Assembly (NCBI GenBank): GCA_937899725.1
Contig: CALCCA010000007.1
Span: 1 to 64,000 of the forward strand
Source: an uncultured Halomicronema sp.
GTDB taxonomy: Bacteria > Cyanobacteriota > Cyanobacteriia > Phormidesmidales > Phormidesmidaceae
DNA length: 64,000 nucleotides
Reading direction: 5' to 3'
The translations under genes were made by a program, and so were the position numbers. The number at the start of each line of letters is the position of its first letter. The stretch's first letter is position 1. Of the stretch, positions 53,636-63,164 are shown in pieces. The notes under the pieces were generated by a model that was given only the letters and a program-made list of their open reading frames with translations, did not search any database and had not been told where the DNA came from.

Positions 53636-54982
53636 ATGACTCTTCCCCACCGCGATCCCTACCTTTGGATACACCTAGCTGGCTTGGCGACCGTGCCGCT
53701 CTGGTTGGATATCGGTTTGGCAGGGCTCGCGGTGGGCGATCCCGTGGTGGCACCGGGCGTCGAGTTGTTGACGCTGGCACTGGTGGGCACGCTGCCCATC
53801 CTCTGGATGCAGCTGCAGCGACCTTTTTACATTTTTAGTGTGCCGGGATTGGCTCTGCGCCCTGATCAGTTATCGGTCGAGCGGCGCCGCTTGCTCGCGC
53901 TGCAGCGCACCCTGTTAAGCCGACTCTTGGTGCTCTGCAGCGCGATCGCGCTTTTATTGGGGCTTTACTGGCTGTATCAGCTCGCGCCAATCGCGGCCGA
54001 CATGACTCCATTTGCCGCCAAATCTCGCCCGACTGGCTGGGCGATCGCGGCGATCGCCTTTTTATGCGCCAATTTGTTTGTGCAGGTTCCGGCGACCGTG
54101 ATTCCTTTACTGCTGACTTCGCCCACGACCCGCCAAACAACTGAGCCCTTCGAATCAACTGCCATCCTGGAAAAGTTCATGGTTATTGGGCTGCGGTTAG
54201 AGCGCATTCTCCCTGACCTGCTCCCAGCAGAGGGCCGACCGGTCCCCGAGACCGCGCCACCCACCATACCGGACCCGGCAGCCGAGACCATGCCCATCTG
54301 TGAGACTACGATCACCGAAGCAGTGGGCTCCAGTGCCGCCGGCCCAGAGTCTCTCAATGAGACCCTGACGCCAAGCCCTCCCCCCACAGACACCCCAGCG
54401 ACATCGGACGTGCCCCCAACAACCCGGGGGGAAACCGCTGATTCCCTTGATGACGAGATTGAGTCTGACACCGTGTCGGTACCCAGTCATCTTCCAGCCT
54501 CAGTCGACGCGCCAGACGACAGCCAAGCTAATTTAGCTGATACGGAGTCCGATTTAGCCGACACGGATGCTGACGAATCGGCCAGTGCGCTCAGCCCTGA
54601 CGCTCCATCGAGTTCACCAGATACTTCTCTGACCGATGCGGTGGCGGTTGCCCCAATCACAGCGCAGTCAGAGTCGTTGGTTCAAGACATCACGGTTGAC
54701 TCATCAGCAGAGCCGGAGGCAAGACATGATGCTGAAGGGGTTAAAGCTCATACTTTTAGCGCCTCAGAAGTCTTAGAAGTGGCGAAAATCTCAGACCCGT
54801 CAACGACGGACGAGCCGCCTGAGCCCAGCTGCCTAGAAGGCGATAATGATACAGTCATCCCGACGGAGCTAACCGCGAGCGATGCAGTCGCCATTACCGC
54901 TAGTGATGAGAGCGATTTCCAGGCACCAACAGCGTCTTCAACCGACGATACCAAGGCTTCTGTGTTGTCCCAAGAATCTTAA
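53636..54982 (+). CDS. Low-complexity tail membrane protein
   Basis: 448 residues. The first 165 hold four membrane helices (about 12-32, 38-60, 96-118 and 132-160) and conserved-looking segments such as HRDPYLWIHLAGLATVPLW and LQRPFYIFSVPG. The remainder is a Ser/Thr/Asp/Glu/Ala/Pro-rich acidic tail of nearly 280 residues with no fold. This is the layout of the 'low-complexity tail membrane protein' found downstream of infB in cyanobacteria; its function is unknown. It starts eight bases after the infB stop and is probably its operon partner. Confidence 0.85.
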   Translation: MTLPHRDPYLWIHLAGLATVPLWLDIGLAGLAVGDPVVAPGVELLTLALVGTLPILWMQLQRPFYIFSVPGLALRPDQLSVERRRLLALQRTLLSRLLVLCSAIALLLGLYWLYQLAPIAADMTPFAAKSRPTGWAIAAIAFLCANLFVQVPATVIPLLLTSPTTRQTTEPFESTAILEKFMVIGLRLERILPDLLPAEGRPVPETAPPTIPDPAAETMPICETTITEAVGSSAAGPESLNETLTPSPPPTDTPATSDVPPTTRGETADSLDDEIESDTVSVPSHLPASVDAPDDSQANLADTESDLADTDADESASALSPDAPSSSPDTSLTDAVAVAPITAQSESLVQDITVDSSAEPEARHDAEGVKAHTFSASEVLEVAKISDPSTTDEPPEPSCLEGDNDTVIPTELTASDAVAITASDESDFQAPTASSTDDTKASVLSQES

Positions 54983-55250
54983 GGCGTTATTCGAAACAGC
55001 GCTTTAATCATCGAGGTGGGTCAAGGCGCAATCGTCACGGAGAGATTTTTCTAGCGGCGGGGCTAGGTAAAAGGACAATCTCTCAGACGTCATCCAGGAG
55101 CAGAAATCGATCGCCACCAGTGGGGCACAGCGTAATAGATTCTGCTGAAAGTGTGGTGGTTCCTACAATCGGTCGTCAAATCCGTGCGCTATCCTGAAAG
55201 GGCTTTGAGAGAGTGTAGGCTCCCTCAGAGTTCTCTCTTGTTCTCACACT

Positions 55251-55460
55251 ATGGCAACATTCATGACCCAGTTCTCTTCGGCAAAGACGCATGACGCCTC
55301 TGCAGACAGCACAACGTGGGCCAATCTCAGGGCAGCGATCGCCAATAGCTCTGGCTTTAAAGGCTGGAAACAGCAACAATCCCCTTCTTTAACCGCTTCA
55401 TCGCTCGACAAGCAAGTGCGTCTCTATCTGCGGGAAACTTTGGAGACTCTAGCCTACTAG
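55251..55460 (+). CDS. Small conserved-looking protein
   Basis: 69 residues. The second half (GFKGWKQQQ, then LDKQVRLYLRETLETLAY at the very end) has the form of small cyanobacterial proteins ending in YLRETLETLAY, which I recall but cannot name. The start ATG has no strong ribosome site. Flanking gaps of 268 and 219 bases contain nothing else recognisable. Function unknown; likely a real gene. Confidence 0.6.
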   Translation: MATFMTQFSSAKTHDASADSTTWANLRAAIANSSGFKGWKQQQSPSLTASSLDKQVRLYLRETLETLAY

Positions 55461-55679
55461 GGGGCTAACACCCGTGAGCGGCTCATAACCGATACCACAA
55501 GAGTTTCAGCCCTTAGCGTGGTTGGTAGAACGGGCACGATAATGACTATCCCATAGGCGTCTGGCAACTAATTGATGACAGGCTCTAAGTCCCTACACTG
55601 GTTTCAATTCTCGCAACTCTGGCTTTCACCTTGTGCTCGTTTTTCATACTAGACCTACGTCAGTTGGAAAGTGAGCACC

Positions 55680-56588
55680 ATGATGATTAAACCGGCTTCT
55701 ATTAATTTCCGCCTTGCTGCCCTTACCGGGCTTTTAAGCTTGGCGGCAACTGTTGGCTGCAGCAGCGCACCAACCGGCAGTGAGACGGCGATTCAGGAGG
55801 CTCCCGCCTCGGCAGCAGCTGATAGTGTGGTCTCAGCGGAAAGTGCGGGCGATCGCAGCTCGTCTATTCCCACACCTGACCTGCAACACTCGCCGAAGCT
55901 GATCAAAAATGCCGCTCTGCGCATCGAGTCAGCCAATGTTGATGAAGCGGTCACAGCAATCTCCAATATTCTGGCGGAAAATCAAGGCGATTTGCTCTCC
56001 CTATCCGACCAAGAAAATCAGGCGACCCAGCCGCGTCAGGTCAGCTTGCAGATACGGGTGCCTCAAGCCAATTTAGACAACACGCTAGAAGCCCTGCGAA
56101 ACCTAGGCAATGTCGCTGAGCAAACAATCGCCGCCGAAGATGTGGCGGCTCAACTCGTCGATCTGCAGGCTCGGGTGCGTAACCTCCGGAAGTCAGAAGA
56201 AGCGCTGTTGGAAATTATGGAGCGCTCTGGCTCTATTCCTGATGTGCTTGAGGTCAGTCGCGAACTCAGCACGATTAGAGAAGCGATCGAACGCCAAGAC
56301 GCTCAGTCCAAAGCTCTCCAAAGCCGAGTCGCCTATTCCACCATTTCTCTCTCTCTGGTCAGTACTCAACCCCTGGCCCCAATGACCTCGCCCGTCGGTG
56401 AAACCCTCAATCACACCTGGCAAACTGCCACCAGTGCAGCTCAAACCGTGAGTGTAAGTTTGCTGCAGCTAACGCTGTGGCTATTAGTCTTCAGCCCCTA
56501 CATCGGCCTTGTAGTGCTCGGTGGATGGGTCGGTCAACGCTATCGAAGTCGGCAGCAACCGGCAACAGAGCAAACTGATGTGACTTAA
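55680..56588 (+). CDS. DUF4349 envelope protein
   Basis: 302 residues from the ATG at 55680; a GTG three codons earlier is possible. A hydrophobic N-terminus ending in AATVGCSSAP suggests a lipoprotein, though the lipobox is not perfect. The DUF4349 domain follows (about 80-275), with LIKNAALRIESANVDEAV, RQVSLQIRVPQANLDNTLEAL, the coiled-coil helices LVDLQARVRNLRKSEEALLE and the VSRELSTIREAIER region. A C-terminal helix (about 258-282) would anchor it in the membrane. DUF4349 proteins are envelope proteins of unknown function. Confidence 0.85.
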   Translation: MMIKPASINFRLAALTGLLSLAATVGCSSAPTGSETAIQEAPASAAADSVVSAESAGDRSSSIPTPDLQHSPKLIKNAALRIESANVDEAVTAISNILAENQGDLLSLSDQENQATQPRQVSLQIRVPQANLDNTLEALRNLGNVAEQTIAAEDVAAQLVDLQARVRNLRKSEEALLEIMERSGSIPDVLEVSRELSTIREAIERQDAQSKALQSRVAYSTISLSLVSTQPLAPMTSPVGETLNHTWQTATSAAQTVSVSLLQLTLWLLVFSPYIGLVVLGGWVGQRYRSRQQPATEQTDVT

Positions 56589-56776
56589 CCAGTCACCTGA
56601 GCAGACCGCAGTGAAACACTGCCACACGGTAGCGATCGTTCCATAGCAGTCACCAGTCCGGTGAGGACCAGACTGCGGAGCCACTTTGCTGATGCGCTGA
56701 GGATCAGAATGCTTCTAGGTATCCTCAGCCAAGTAGCCAGCGCTATATTTCGCGTACAGCAAGGCCATCAGAGAAT

Positions 56777-57376
56777 TCAGGAAGATTGTTGAGACGGTTC
56801 TGGCTGATAGGGCGTTTCATACAGGAGATGACTCACGAGGAGCTTCAAGAAAAACAGTGATAGAAACCATTCCATCCCGGGTGTAGGCATCCAGCAGTAG
56901 CGATCGCCCAGCGATGACAATCCATACAGTCCCAGCGCGACGGGGCGCTGCAGATACAGCGGTACCCTCAAAATCAAAACCGACGCCCCCAGAAGATATC
57001 CAGAGATAGCGAAAAAGAAAGGCCAGTCTCCTCCTCACAAGAACAGGGCGACTACAGCAATATGAACAAAATGAAGCATCACGAACGCTAGGTGCTGTCG
57101 CCAGCCTTGACCGGGCCGGTGATACCAACGTTTGGCCGCCGACGTAGCATTGGTCAACACTCCTCCTACAAGGTCGAAGCCAAGGACAGAAATCACGCCT
57201 AATTGCCAGCCGCTCCATTCCATTGGCAGGGTCAAGGCATAGGCCGGTGCAGCGATCATGGCGGCAATTGGGGGAAGCAATTGCAGCGTGATCTCAGCTG
57301 GGGTGGCACCTGGTCCAATCAATTGATCTAACCAGCCGAACGCCCCCGAACGAGGCAATAAAGCAGGGGATTGCAT
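56777..57376 (-). pseudogene. Membrane protein gene interrupted by one in-frame TGA
   Basis: From ATG 57376 (GAGG nine bases before it) the frame reads 113 codons, meets TGA at 57037-57035, then continues in the same frame for 85 further sense codons to TGA at 56777. The downstream part (GGDWPFFFAISGYLLGASV... ending in HLLYETPYQPEP) has clear membrane helices and a sensible soluble tail, so both halves belong together. No frameshift is needed. The family is not named; the protein has about five helices (ITLQLLPPIAAMIAAPAYAL, LGVISVLGFDLVGGV, AFVMLHFVHIAVVALFL and two after the stop). It is divergent from a TetR gene, with operator-like repeats directly upstream. Confidence 0.78.
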
Positions 57377-57390
57377 CACTATTTTCACCT

Positions 57391-57433
57391 CATAACAGTT
57401 GTTATTTTTTTCTTATTTATAACAACTGTTATG
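57391..57433. promoter_or_regulatory. Paired TetR-type operators
   Basis: CATAACAGTTGTTAT (57391-57405) and ATAACAACTGTTATG (57419-57433) are exact inverted copies separated by 13 A/T-rich bases. Each is itself a quasi-palindrome ATAACA-nn-TGTTAT, as expected for a TetR dimer site. They lie 15-57 bases before the minus-strand membrane gene and about 94 before the TetR start. Confidence 0.8.
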
Positions 57434-57526
57434 ATATTTGCCAACGAGCATTCACAGCTGCTGGGAAGCGGCGCGTTTGTCAAGCGGATGATTTTCACAT
57501 TGTCCAGATAGGTGGAATTTGAGTTC

Positions 57527-58123
57527 ATGGCACAGCATGATCGCCGCTTAGAAGTTGCGGCAGCAGCCTGGCGGGTAATTGTTCGAGAAGGTCTTGAGCG
57601 AGCAAGTATGCGGGCGATTGCTCAGGAAATGAGCTGCACAACGGGTGTGGTTATGCACTATTTCCGCAACAAAGAAGAGCTAATTCTATTTGCGCTTCAT
57701 CAAGTGACGGCGCGCCTCCAAGCAGCGATAGAGGCGGTCCCGGTGCCGGCCGCGGGGGCAGAGAGGTTAATCCAAATGTTGATCGTATTTTTGCCCGTGG
57801 ATGAGTCGCGGCAGCATATTCTCAGAGTCTGGGTAGCATTTTTGGGCTATGCCGTCGGGCAAGACACGCTGATGCTGCAGCATCAACAGAGTGCCGCTCA
57901 ACTTCGGGACTTGATGCTGCAGGAGCTCATGAATCTGCAGGCAACAGGCTTACTGCGGACTCACATAGACCCGGCCATTGAAGCAAACGCTTTGCTGGCA
58001 TTGGTTAACGGAGTCAGTCTAGATTCGTTGATTCAGATCAATCGCCTGAGTCTAGAGCAGCAAGAGGGAATTATTCGCCGCTATGTGAATGGCCTGCTGC
58101 TCAACACCGAGACTGCACAATAA
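57527..58123 (+). CDS. TetR family transcriptional regulator (BetI-like)
   Basis: 198 residues from the ATG at 57527; a GTG five codons upstream is also open. The HTH domain (about 5-50) has REGLERASMRAIAQEMSCTT, GVVMHYFRNKEELILFAL and a C-terminal helical domain resembling BetI-type regulators (RHILRVWVAFLGYA). It is divergent from the interrupted membrane gene and the two inverted ATAACA-nn-TGTTAT sites lie between them, so it very likely represses that gene and itself. The ligand is unknown. A MITE copy starts seven bases after its stop. Confidence 0.9.
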   Translation: MAQHDRRLEVAAAAWRVIVREGLERASMRAIAQEMSCTTGVVMHYFRNKEELILFALHQVTARLQAAIEAVPVPAAGAERLIQMLIVFLPVDESRQHILRVWVAFLGYAVGQDTLMLQHQQSAAQLRDLMLQELMNLQATGLLRTHIDPAIEANALLALVNGVSLDSLIQINRLSLEQQEGIIRRYVNGLLLNTETAQ

Positions 58124-58130
58124 GGAGCTA

Positions 58131-58272
58131 ATACCAGTTCTACGAATTACAGCTACACAGACAAGTCGGCTTTCTCCCTCGGGGAGACGCGATGCGAACG
58201 ACTCCGCTCAGCCGACGTTCCTTGAGCGGAGTCGAAAGGAAGATCTGTAGCCCAGTTTCAGAGAATTGGTAT
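58131..58272 (+). repeat. MITE-like element, copy 1 (142 bp)
   Basis: Same termini, hairpin and length as the copy at 44747; only two bases differ. Internal hairpin arms lie at 58199-58210 and 58223-58234. The ends ATACC...GGTAT allow a TA target duplication as made by IS630/Tc1-like transposases, but no such transposase is in the window. It is inserted between the TetR gene and the TonB-like gene. Confidence 0.88.
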
Positions 58273-58324
58273 AAGGCGAGGCAGGCTCTGGTCAAGCTGT
58301 CGGCAACAGTCATTCTCAGTCGCA

Positions 58325-59197
58325 TCATTGAGTGCTGCGAATTTCGACAACGATCAGAATCTCGTCAGAGACGATCGCAGCCCCACCATCTTGAGCTGGA
58401 ATCAAAGGCGGCATCTGCGATCGCAGCGCTTGAAGGCAGCTAACCAGCGCTTCGTTGCCCACATTCTCAGCAGTCCGTGGAATAAACTCAGAAATTTGAC
58501 CATCGGCCTCAATGATGGGCCACAGCGTGACGGTGACTGACGTGCCAGGGCTGATGCCAGCAGCACAGTCAGCGTTAGTGAGCAACGCAGTGACCGACGC
58601 TGGCCAAGTCACAGGCAGTTGGGGAGGGATGTCATGAATGACTGAGCCGCCGCCTGGTGCCGGCTCAGGCCGCCAGGCGGCAGCGATCCCAGGCGCTGCA
58701 GGCGGCACCGGGGCAGGCGGTGCGACCTCGCCAGGAGACTCGGGCGGCACAGTGGGCGGGACGTTATTCGGGGGATTAGCAGGCGTAGCCGGTGCCGCTG
58801 GCGCAGGAGAGGGTGCGGGCCCATTGGGGGACACGGGGGGGACTGCGGACTGAGTCGGCCTAGCCACCGGTCTCGGTGCAGGCGTAACCGCCGTAGGGGC
58901 GACCGGTTCAAAGGGACGTTGCGTCACAGTGGGAGACGAGCTTACCGGTTGGGTTGCCGTTGGGACATCAGCCGTGAGAGGCGACCCTGACTCGGCCAGG
59001 GGAGCCGGAGCTGACTCGAACGGGATCTCAGTCCCCGGCGGTAAAGCAATCACGCTGATCGGCCCTGGGGTCACAGCGCTGCGGCGAGTTTGCCAGACCG
59101 CGATCGCCCCAGATACCGCCACCATATGCAGGAGCGTAGCGACCAGCCCACTCATGATCCACACCCAGCGGGGTGTCTGATACCCCCTTAGCCCCAT
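58325..59197 (-). CDS. TonB-like proline-rich protein
   Basis: 290 residues. One membrane helix near the start (about 12-34) is followed by a very Pro/Ala-rich periplasmic linker (about 60-180) and a small C-terminal domain (about 195-288) with VTVTLWPIIEADGQISEFIP and a conserved-looking Cys pair. The plan is that of TonB-type energy transducers, which pass proton-motive force from ExbB/ExbD to outer-membrane receptors. No ExbB, ExbD or TonB-dependent receptor is nearby, and the C-domain match is by layout rather than clear motif. Confidence 0.65.
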   Translation of the reverse strand: MGLRGYQTPRWVWIMSGLVATLLHMVAVSGAIAVWQTRRSAVTPGPISVIALPPGTEIPFESAPAPLAESGSPLTADVPTATQPVSSSPTVTQRPFEPVAPTAVTPAPRPVARPTQSAVPPVSPNGPAPSPAPAAPATPANPPNNVPPTVPPESPGEVAPPAPVPPAAPGIAAAWRPEPAPGGGSVIHDIPPQLPVTWPASVTALLTNADCAAGISPGTSVTVTLWPIIEADGQISEFIPRTAENVGNEALVSCLQALRSQMPPLIPAQDGGAAIVSDEILIVVEIRSTQ

Positions 59198-59282
59198 GTC
59201 CCATGCCCAACGCTTAATTCCCTCATCAGTCTAGCGTTCAGTCAAAAGCCACCAACGTCAGCTAGTTAAGCTTGCACCAACG

Positions 59283-62200
59283 TCAAAGCGTGATGCTGCA
59301 GACCTTTAACGGGGTGGCAAGGCCGCGCAGCTTTACCAGACGACTGTCTAAAAGAGTGTCAGGGGATAAATGCTGCGCCAGCGTCCACGATACTAAAACA
59401 CCGTTGGGGTCAGCGACCTCTTGCAAGCGAGAGGCGATGTTAACACAGGGGCCGATCGCAGTGTAGTCAGCCCGCACCTCTCCACCGAACATGCCCACCA
59501 CGGCATCGCCTTGGTGAACGCCGTAGCGCACTCGAATTTCAGGAATGTCTTGCAGCTGCCATTTTTGGTTGAGCTGCGTCAGGGCATCGTGCATTTGATG
59601 GACGGCCGCGATCGCTCGTTTAGCCTGCTCTACCGGCGGCAGATCCTCAGGCGCACCAAATAGGGCCAACACACCATCGCCCATAAATTTGTCAACGGTG
59701 CCGCCATTGGCAAAGATGGCCTCGGTCATGGCGTTCAAATATTCGTTCAGCAGTTGTGCTAAGCGACGGGCTCCGAGCTGATCAGACAACGGCGTAAAGC
59801 CGACAATGTCACTGAACAAAACGGTGATCAAACGAGGTTCAGGCTGCAGAGCCAACTGCAAGTCACCCGCTGCGGCTTTGCTGACCAGCGACGCGGGCAA
59901 AAATCGGCGCAAGACCGATTCGGTTAAATACTGGTTGAGATCTTTAACCTTTTGTTCATTCATTTTCAAGGCCAACAGGTTGCGCACCTCAGCCAACAGT
60001 TCGCGATCGTTAAAGGGTTTACCGAGATAGGCATCGGCGCCTTGCTCTACCCCTTCGATGCGCGTTTCATCATCCACCTTTGCCGTCAATAAAATCACGG
60101 GAGTGCTGCTCAAGCGGTTATCCTGGCGAATCTCTTGCAAGAGCTCTAAGCCTGACATTCCCGGCATCATCAGGTCAGTCAAAATCAGATGCGGTTGCTC
60201 AGTTGCGATCATCTCGAGAGCCATGGCGCCATTGTGAGCCGTCCGCACCTGATAGCCCTGCCGCTGTAACACACTAGAAATATAGGCCCGCAGATCGCTA
60301 TTATCATCCACCACCAAGATGTGAGAAGCAGTCGCATCAGTCGTCTCTAGGCTTGGCGACGACTTGGCGACCAATGCGGGTTGGCCATCCCTCTGAGCAT
60401 CCATCGGGGTGAAGATGTCTGCTAGCTCAATGGTGGCTCGGCTCGGCTCAGCGCGAATCGAGTGGTCAACTACTTGCTCGTCGGGCAGGTGCTGGCGGCC
60501 TACCGGCAACCCAACCCGAAAGGTCGTGCCACTGCCATAGACCGATTCCACGGCAATCTGGCCATGGTGCAGCGACACCAGCTCTTGCACCAAAGACAGG
60601 CCCAAGCCAGTGCCTTCATGGCGACGATTGGCCGAGCCGTCTGCCTGGCGAAAGCGCTCAAATAGATGAGGTAGCTGATCTTCGCGAATGCCCTGGCCGG
60701 TGTCAGCCACAGTCAGCACGCACTGCTCATCCTGAGGAGTCAGAGTAACGGTGATGGTGCCGCCCTCTGGCGTAAACTTCACCGCATTAGAGAGCAGGTT
60801 ATAAAGCACCTTGTCAAACTTTTCGAGATCGAGAAAGAGGGTGGGACAAGGTGAGAGCTGTGAAACCAAGCTCAGGCCTTTGCGATCGCAATAGGGACGA
60901 AAAGCCGTGACGATGTCATCAACAAACGCTTCGGGGTTGACCGGCCGAAATGTGGGCTGCATCCGTCCGGCATCAAGGCGCTGCAAATCCAGCAGTTGAT
61001 TGACTAAGCGCAGCAGGCGGCGAGCGTTGCGCAGGGCCACCTCTGACTGTTCATAATTTAAGCCCTCCCCCTGGTCGACGGCGGCTTCTAAGGGGCCAAG
61101 CGTCAGCGTTAGCGGGGTGCGAAACTCGTGGGAAATGTTTTGAAAAAATTCGGTTTTTTGGCGATCAAGCTGCATGAGCTGCTCGGTTTGCTCGCGGGTC
61201 TTTTGATAAAGACGAGACTGCTGCACCGCGATCGCGGCCTGTACGGCTACCGCCTGAGCCAGCGTCACCTCATCCTGACTCCATAAATGCGGCTGATAAA
61301 TATGCCGTAGAGAAATGCTGCCGATGATTTTGCCTTCAGCAATGAGCGGCACCACTAAGAGCGATCGGGCCCCAGAGCGAGCGTGATCTTGAATGCTCAT
61401 CTCCGGGTGATGGTTGAGATCGTTGATGGTGATGGGCTGCTGAGTCACCAATAACTCTTGCAGCACGGGATTGCGACTAATCGGCGTATCGGAGCGAGGG
61501 AGCGCGTTGAGGTCTAGTTCGTCAGCTTTGGCCACCACCTGGTCAGCTACGGCATGACGTTCATAAAGCCCGACACACTGCATGTAGTCGTCTTGGGCCG
61601 TCCACAATGATAAAACACAACTATCAACCTCCAGCACCTGACCCAATTCGCGGGTAATCGCCGCAAAAATTGACTGCGGCTCTAAGCTCGATCGAATGGC
61701 TTGCGTGACTGCATTGAGCAGCTGCTCGCGGCGCGCTAAGGCCTGCACTTGCTCATGGGAAATAGCTTGCGAAAGCGCCAGAACAGCCTGATCGGCAACC
61801 GTTTTTAACAGTTGCTTTTCGCTTACTTGCCAGTCTCTCTCTTCGTCACAATGATGTAGAGCTAAAACCGCTAAGGTTTTTTGCTGACTGATCAGCGGTA
61901 CCAGCAGCGATGATTGAATATTAAGGGCAGTACAGGCCGTCAGGGTTGCTGACCGGTCTGGCCAGGCCGCTAAGTCATCGGGAGTAACCACCGTCACCTC
62001 AGTGACGCCCCAGACTAAATGCGACTGCCACTGTGATAACGTTTCAGCGGATACCGCTGATTCCGCCGCGCGATATACCGTAGGCTTCACGGCGGTTGCG
62101 GTATCGGCGACCGGCTGCAGCAAGCACAAATCGGCCCCGGCGTAGACTCCCACGGTTTCGGCGATCGTCTGCATCATGGCTTGGGCAGTGGCCGCTCCGC

Positions 62201-62678
62201 GAATCGTGTTGGTAATCGTATTGAGCAAGGTCTCTTGCTGCAAAACCCGCTGCAGTTCTTCCGTCCGCGATCGCAGAATCTGATGGGCTTCTAGCGCTTG
62301 GGTGACCACCATTTTGAGATCGTCAGCTTCCCAAGGTTTCGTCACATACTTAAAAACTTTGCCCTGATTGATTGCCCCCACCAAATCTTCGACATCGGTA
62401 TACCCGGTCAAAATGATGCGCATGATGTTGGGATGTTGCACCGCTGTCTGACGCAAAAACTCCGTCCCGCTCATGCCCGGCATCCGCTGATCAGAGATGA
62501 TCACGGCAATGTCAGGGTGCGTTTCTAAAACCCCCAAAGCCGCATGCCCGCTTTCTGCCCGTAACACCTTGAATTGCTTGTAAAACGTTCGATACAGCAA
62601 ATCAAGGTTGTCTGGTTCGTCATCCACGACCAGCAACTTTGGCTTGTGAGCTTTTTCTTGACGCTGCGTTCTAGACAA
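59283..62678 (-). CDS. cyaC: CyaC-type hybrid histidine kinase / adenylate cyclase
   Basis: 1131 residues, cytoplasmic. Order: receiver (13-130, phospho-Asp63 in IISDQRMPG), GAF (about 150-300), GAF (about 330-480), histidine kinase with NISHEFRTPL (His517) and ATP boxes NLLSNAVKF, DTGQGI and GTGLGLSL, a second receiver (about 785-905, Asp835 in LTDLMMPG), then a class III cyclase (about 940-1130) with FSDIVGFT, VDKFMGDGVLALFG, YTAIGPCVNIASR. Both metal Asp, the Lys and Thr that select ATP, and the transition-state Asn and Arg are present, so cAMP is the likely product. This order is that of CyaC of Anabaena and Spirulina. Confidence 0.9.
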   Translation of the reverse strand: MSRTQRQEKAHKPKLLVVDDEPDNLDLLYRTFYKQFKVLRAESGHAALGVLETHPDIAVIISDQRMPGMSGTEFLRQTAVQHPNIMRIILTGYTDVEDLVGAINQGKVFKYVTKPWEADDLKMVVTQALEAHQILRSRTEELQRVLQQETLLNTITNTIRGAATAQAMMQTIAETVGVYAGADLCLLQPVADTATAVKPTVYRAAESAVSAETLSQWQSHLVWGVTEVTVVTPDDLAAWPDRSATLTACTALNIQSSLLVPLISQQKTLAVLALHHCDEERDWQVSEKQLLKTVADQAVLALSQAISHEQVQALARREQLLNAVTQAIRSSLEPQSIFAAITRELGQVLEVDSCVLSLWTAQDDYMQCVGLYERHAVADQVVAKADELDLNALPRSDTPISRNPVLQELLVTQQPITINDLNHHPEMSIQDHARSGARSLLVVPLIAEGKIIGSISLRHIYQPHLWSQDEVTLAQAVAVQAAIAVQQSRLYQKTREQTEQLMQLDRQKTEFFQNISHEFRTPLTLTLGPLEAAVDQGEGLNYEQSEVALRNARRLLRLVNQLLDLQRLDAGRMQPTFRPVNPEAFVDDIVTAFRPYCDRKGLSLVSQLSPCPTLFLDLEKFDKVLYNLLSNAVKFTPEGGTITVTLTPQDEQCVLTVADTGQGIREDQLPHLFERFRQADGSANRRHEGTGLGLSLVQELVSLHHGQIAVESVYGSGTTFRVGLPVGRQHLPDEQVVDHSIRAEPSRATIELADIFTPMDAQRDGQPALVAKSSPSLETTDATASHILVVDDNSDLRAYISSVLQRQGYQVRTAHNGAMALEMIATEQPHLILTDLMMPGMSGLELLQEIRQDNRLSSTPVILLTAKVDDETRIEGVEQGADAYLGKPFNDRELLAEVRNLLALKMNEQKVKDLNQYLTESVLRRFLPASLVSKAAAGDLQLALQPEPRLITVLFSDIVGFTPLSDQLGARRLAQLLNEYLNAMTEAIFANGGTVDKFMGDGVLALFGAPEDLPPVEQAKRAIAAVHQMHDALTQLNQKWQLQDIPEIRVRYGVHQGDAVVGMFGGEVRADYTAIGPCVNIASRLQEVADPNGVLVSWTLAQHLSPDTLLDSRLVKLRGLATPLKVCSITL

Positions 62679-63164
62679 CCCTAAATACCCAATAAAAGAT
62701 ATTTGACCCTATGTGTCGTACTGCAATCCCTGATCAATTCGACGGTTACCGCCAGGTTTTCACGATGGTCAAAACCACTTGCTTATGCACTTTACTGCTT
62801 TTCACAACCGATCAAGCCGGTAAATGCGAGAACAGCATCACCTTCCTGCCATTGTGATGGCTACCCATGATCAATGGGAAAATCCAGAGGGAAAAATCTT
62901 GGATTTTCACCCAGCTCTATTCTCATGCAATCGCCCAGGTCGTCTTGACCGGAGACGGATATCGCACTAGGGGAAAATTGATCGCTCAGCGACCTGCAGC
63001 ACCTTGTTCAGGGCATATATCCTGATCCAGGGCTTTTCCGTTGAGCTTAGAGCTGATTTAGCCGCCCAAAGTCCCCCAACTCGTAGTCTTGCTAGTCAAA
63101 ATATTTCGACAAGAAGGTTACACTGACCATTGTGCCCGTTAAGTAGGACGAGTACATTCCAATA
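62679..63164. other. Intergenic region with a weak hairpin
   Basis: 486 bases between divergent cyaC and GNAT genes. A GAAAATCC / GGATTTTC inverted repeat (62878-62885 and 62901-62908) could form an 8-bp hairpin. No other signal is seen. Confidence 0.45.

Noticed and set aside
53977-54490. Two long frames opposite the low-complexity tail gene
   Set aside because: Low-complexity coding on the plus strand yields open antisense frames; no ribosome site or family resemblance.
57035-57037. TGA as a selenocysteine codon
   Set aside because: No SECIS-like hairpin is evident after it, selenoproteins are not expected in this group, and the context is a membrane helix boundary rather than a redox motif.
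56777-57218. Frameshift explanation for the broken membrane gene
   Set aside because: Codon-by-codon reading shows both halves are in the same frame; only a TGA separates them.
58192-58443. 83-codon open frame beginning in MITE copy 1
   Set aside because: It arises from the element's hairpin and then runs antisense through the TonB-like gene.
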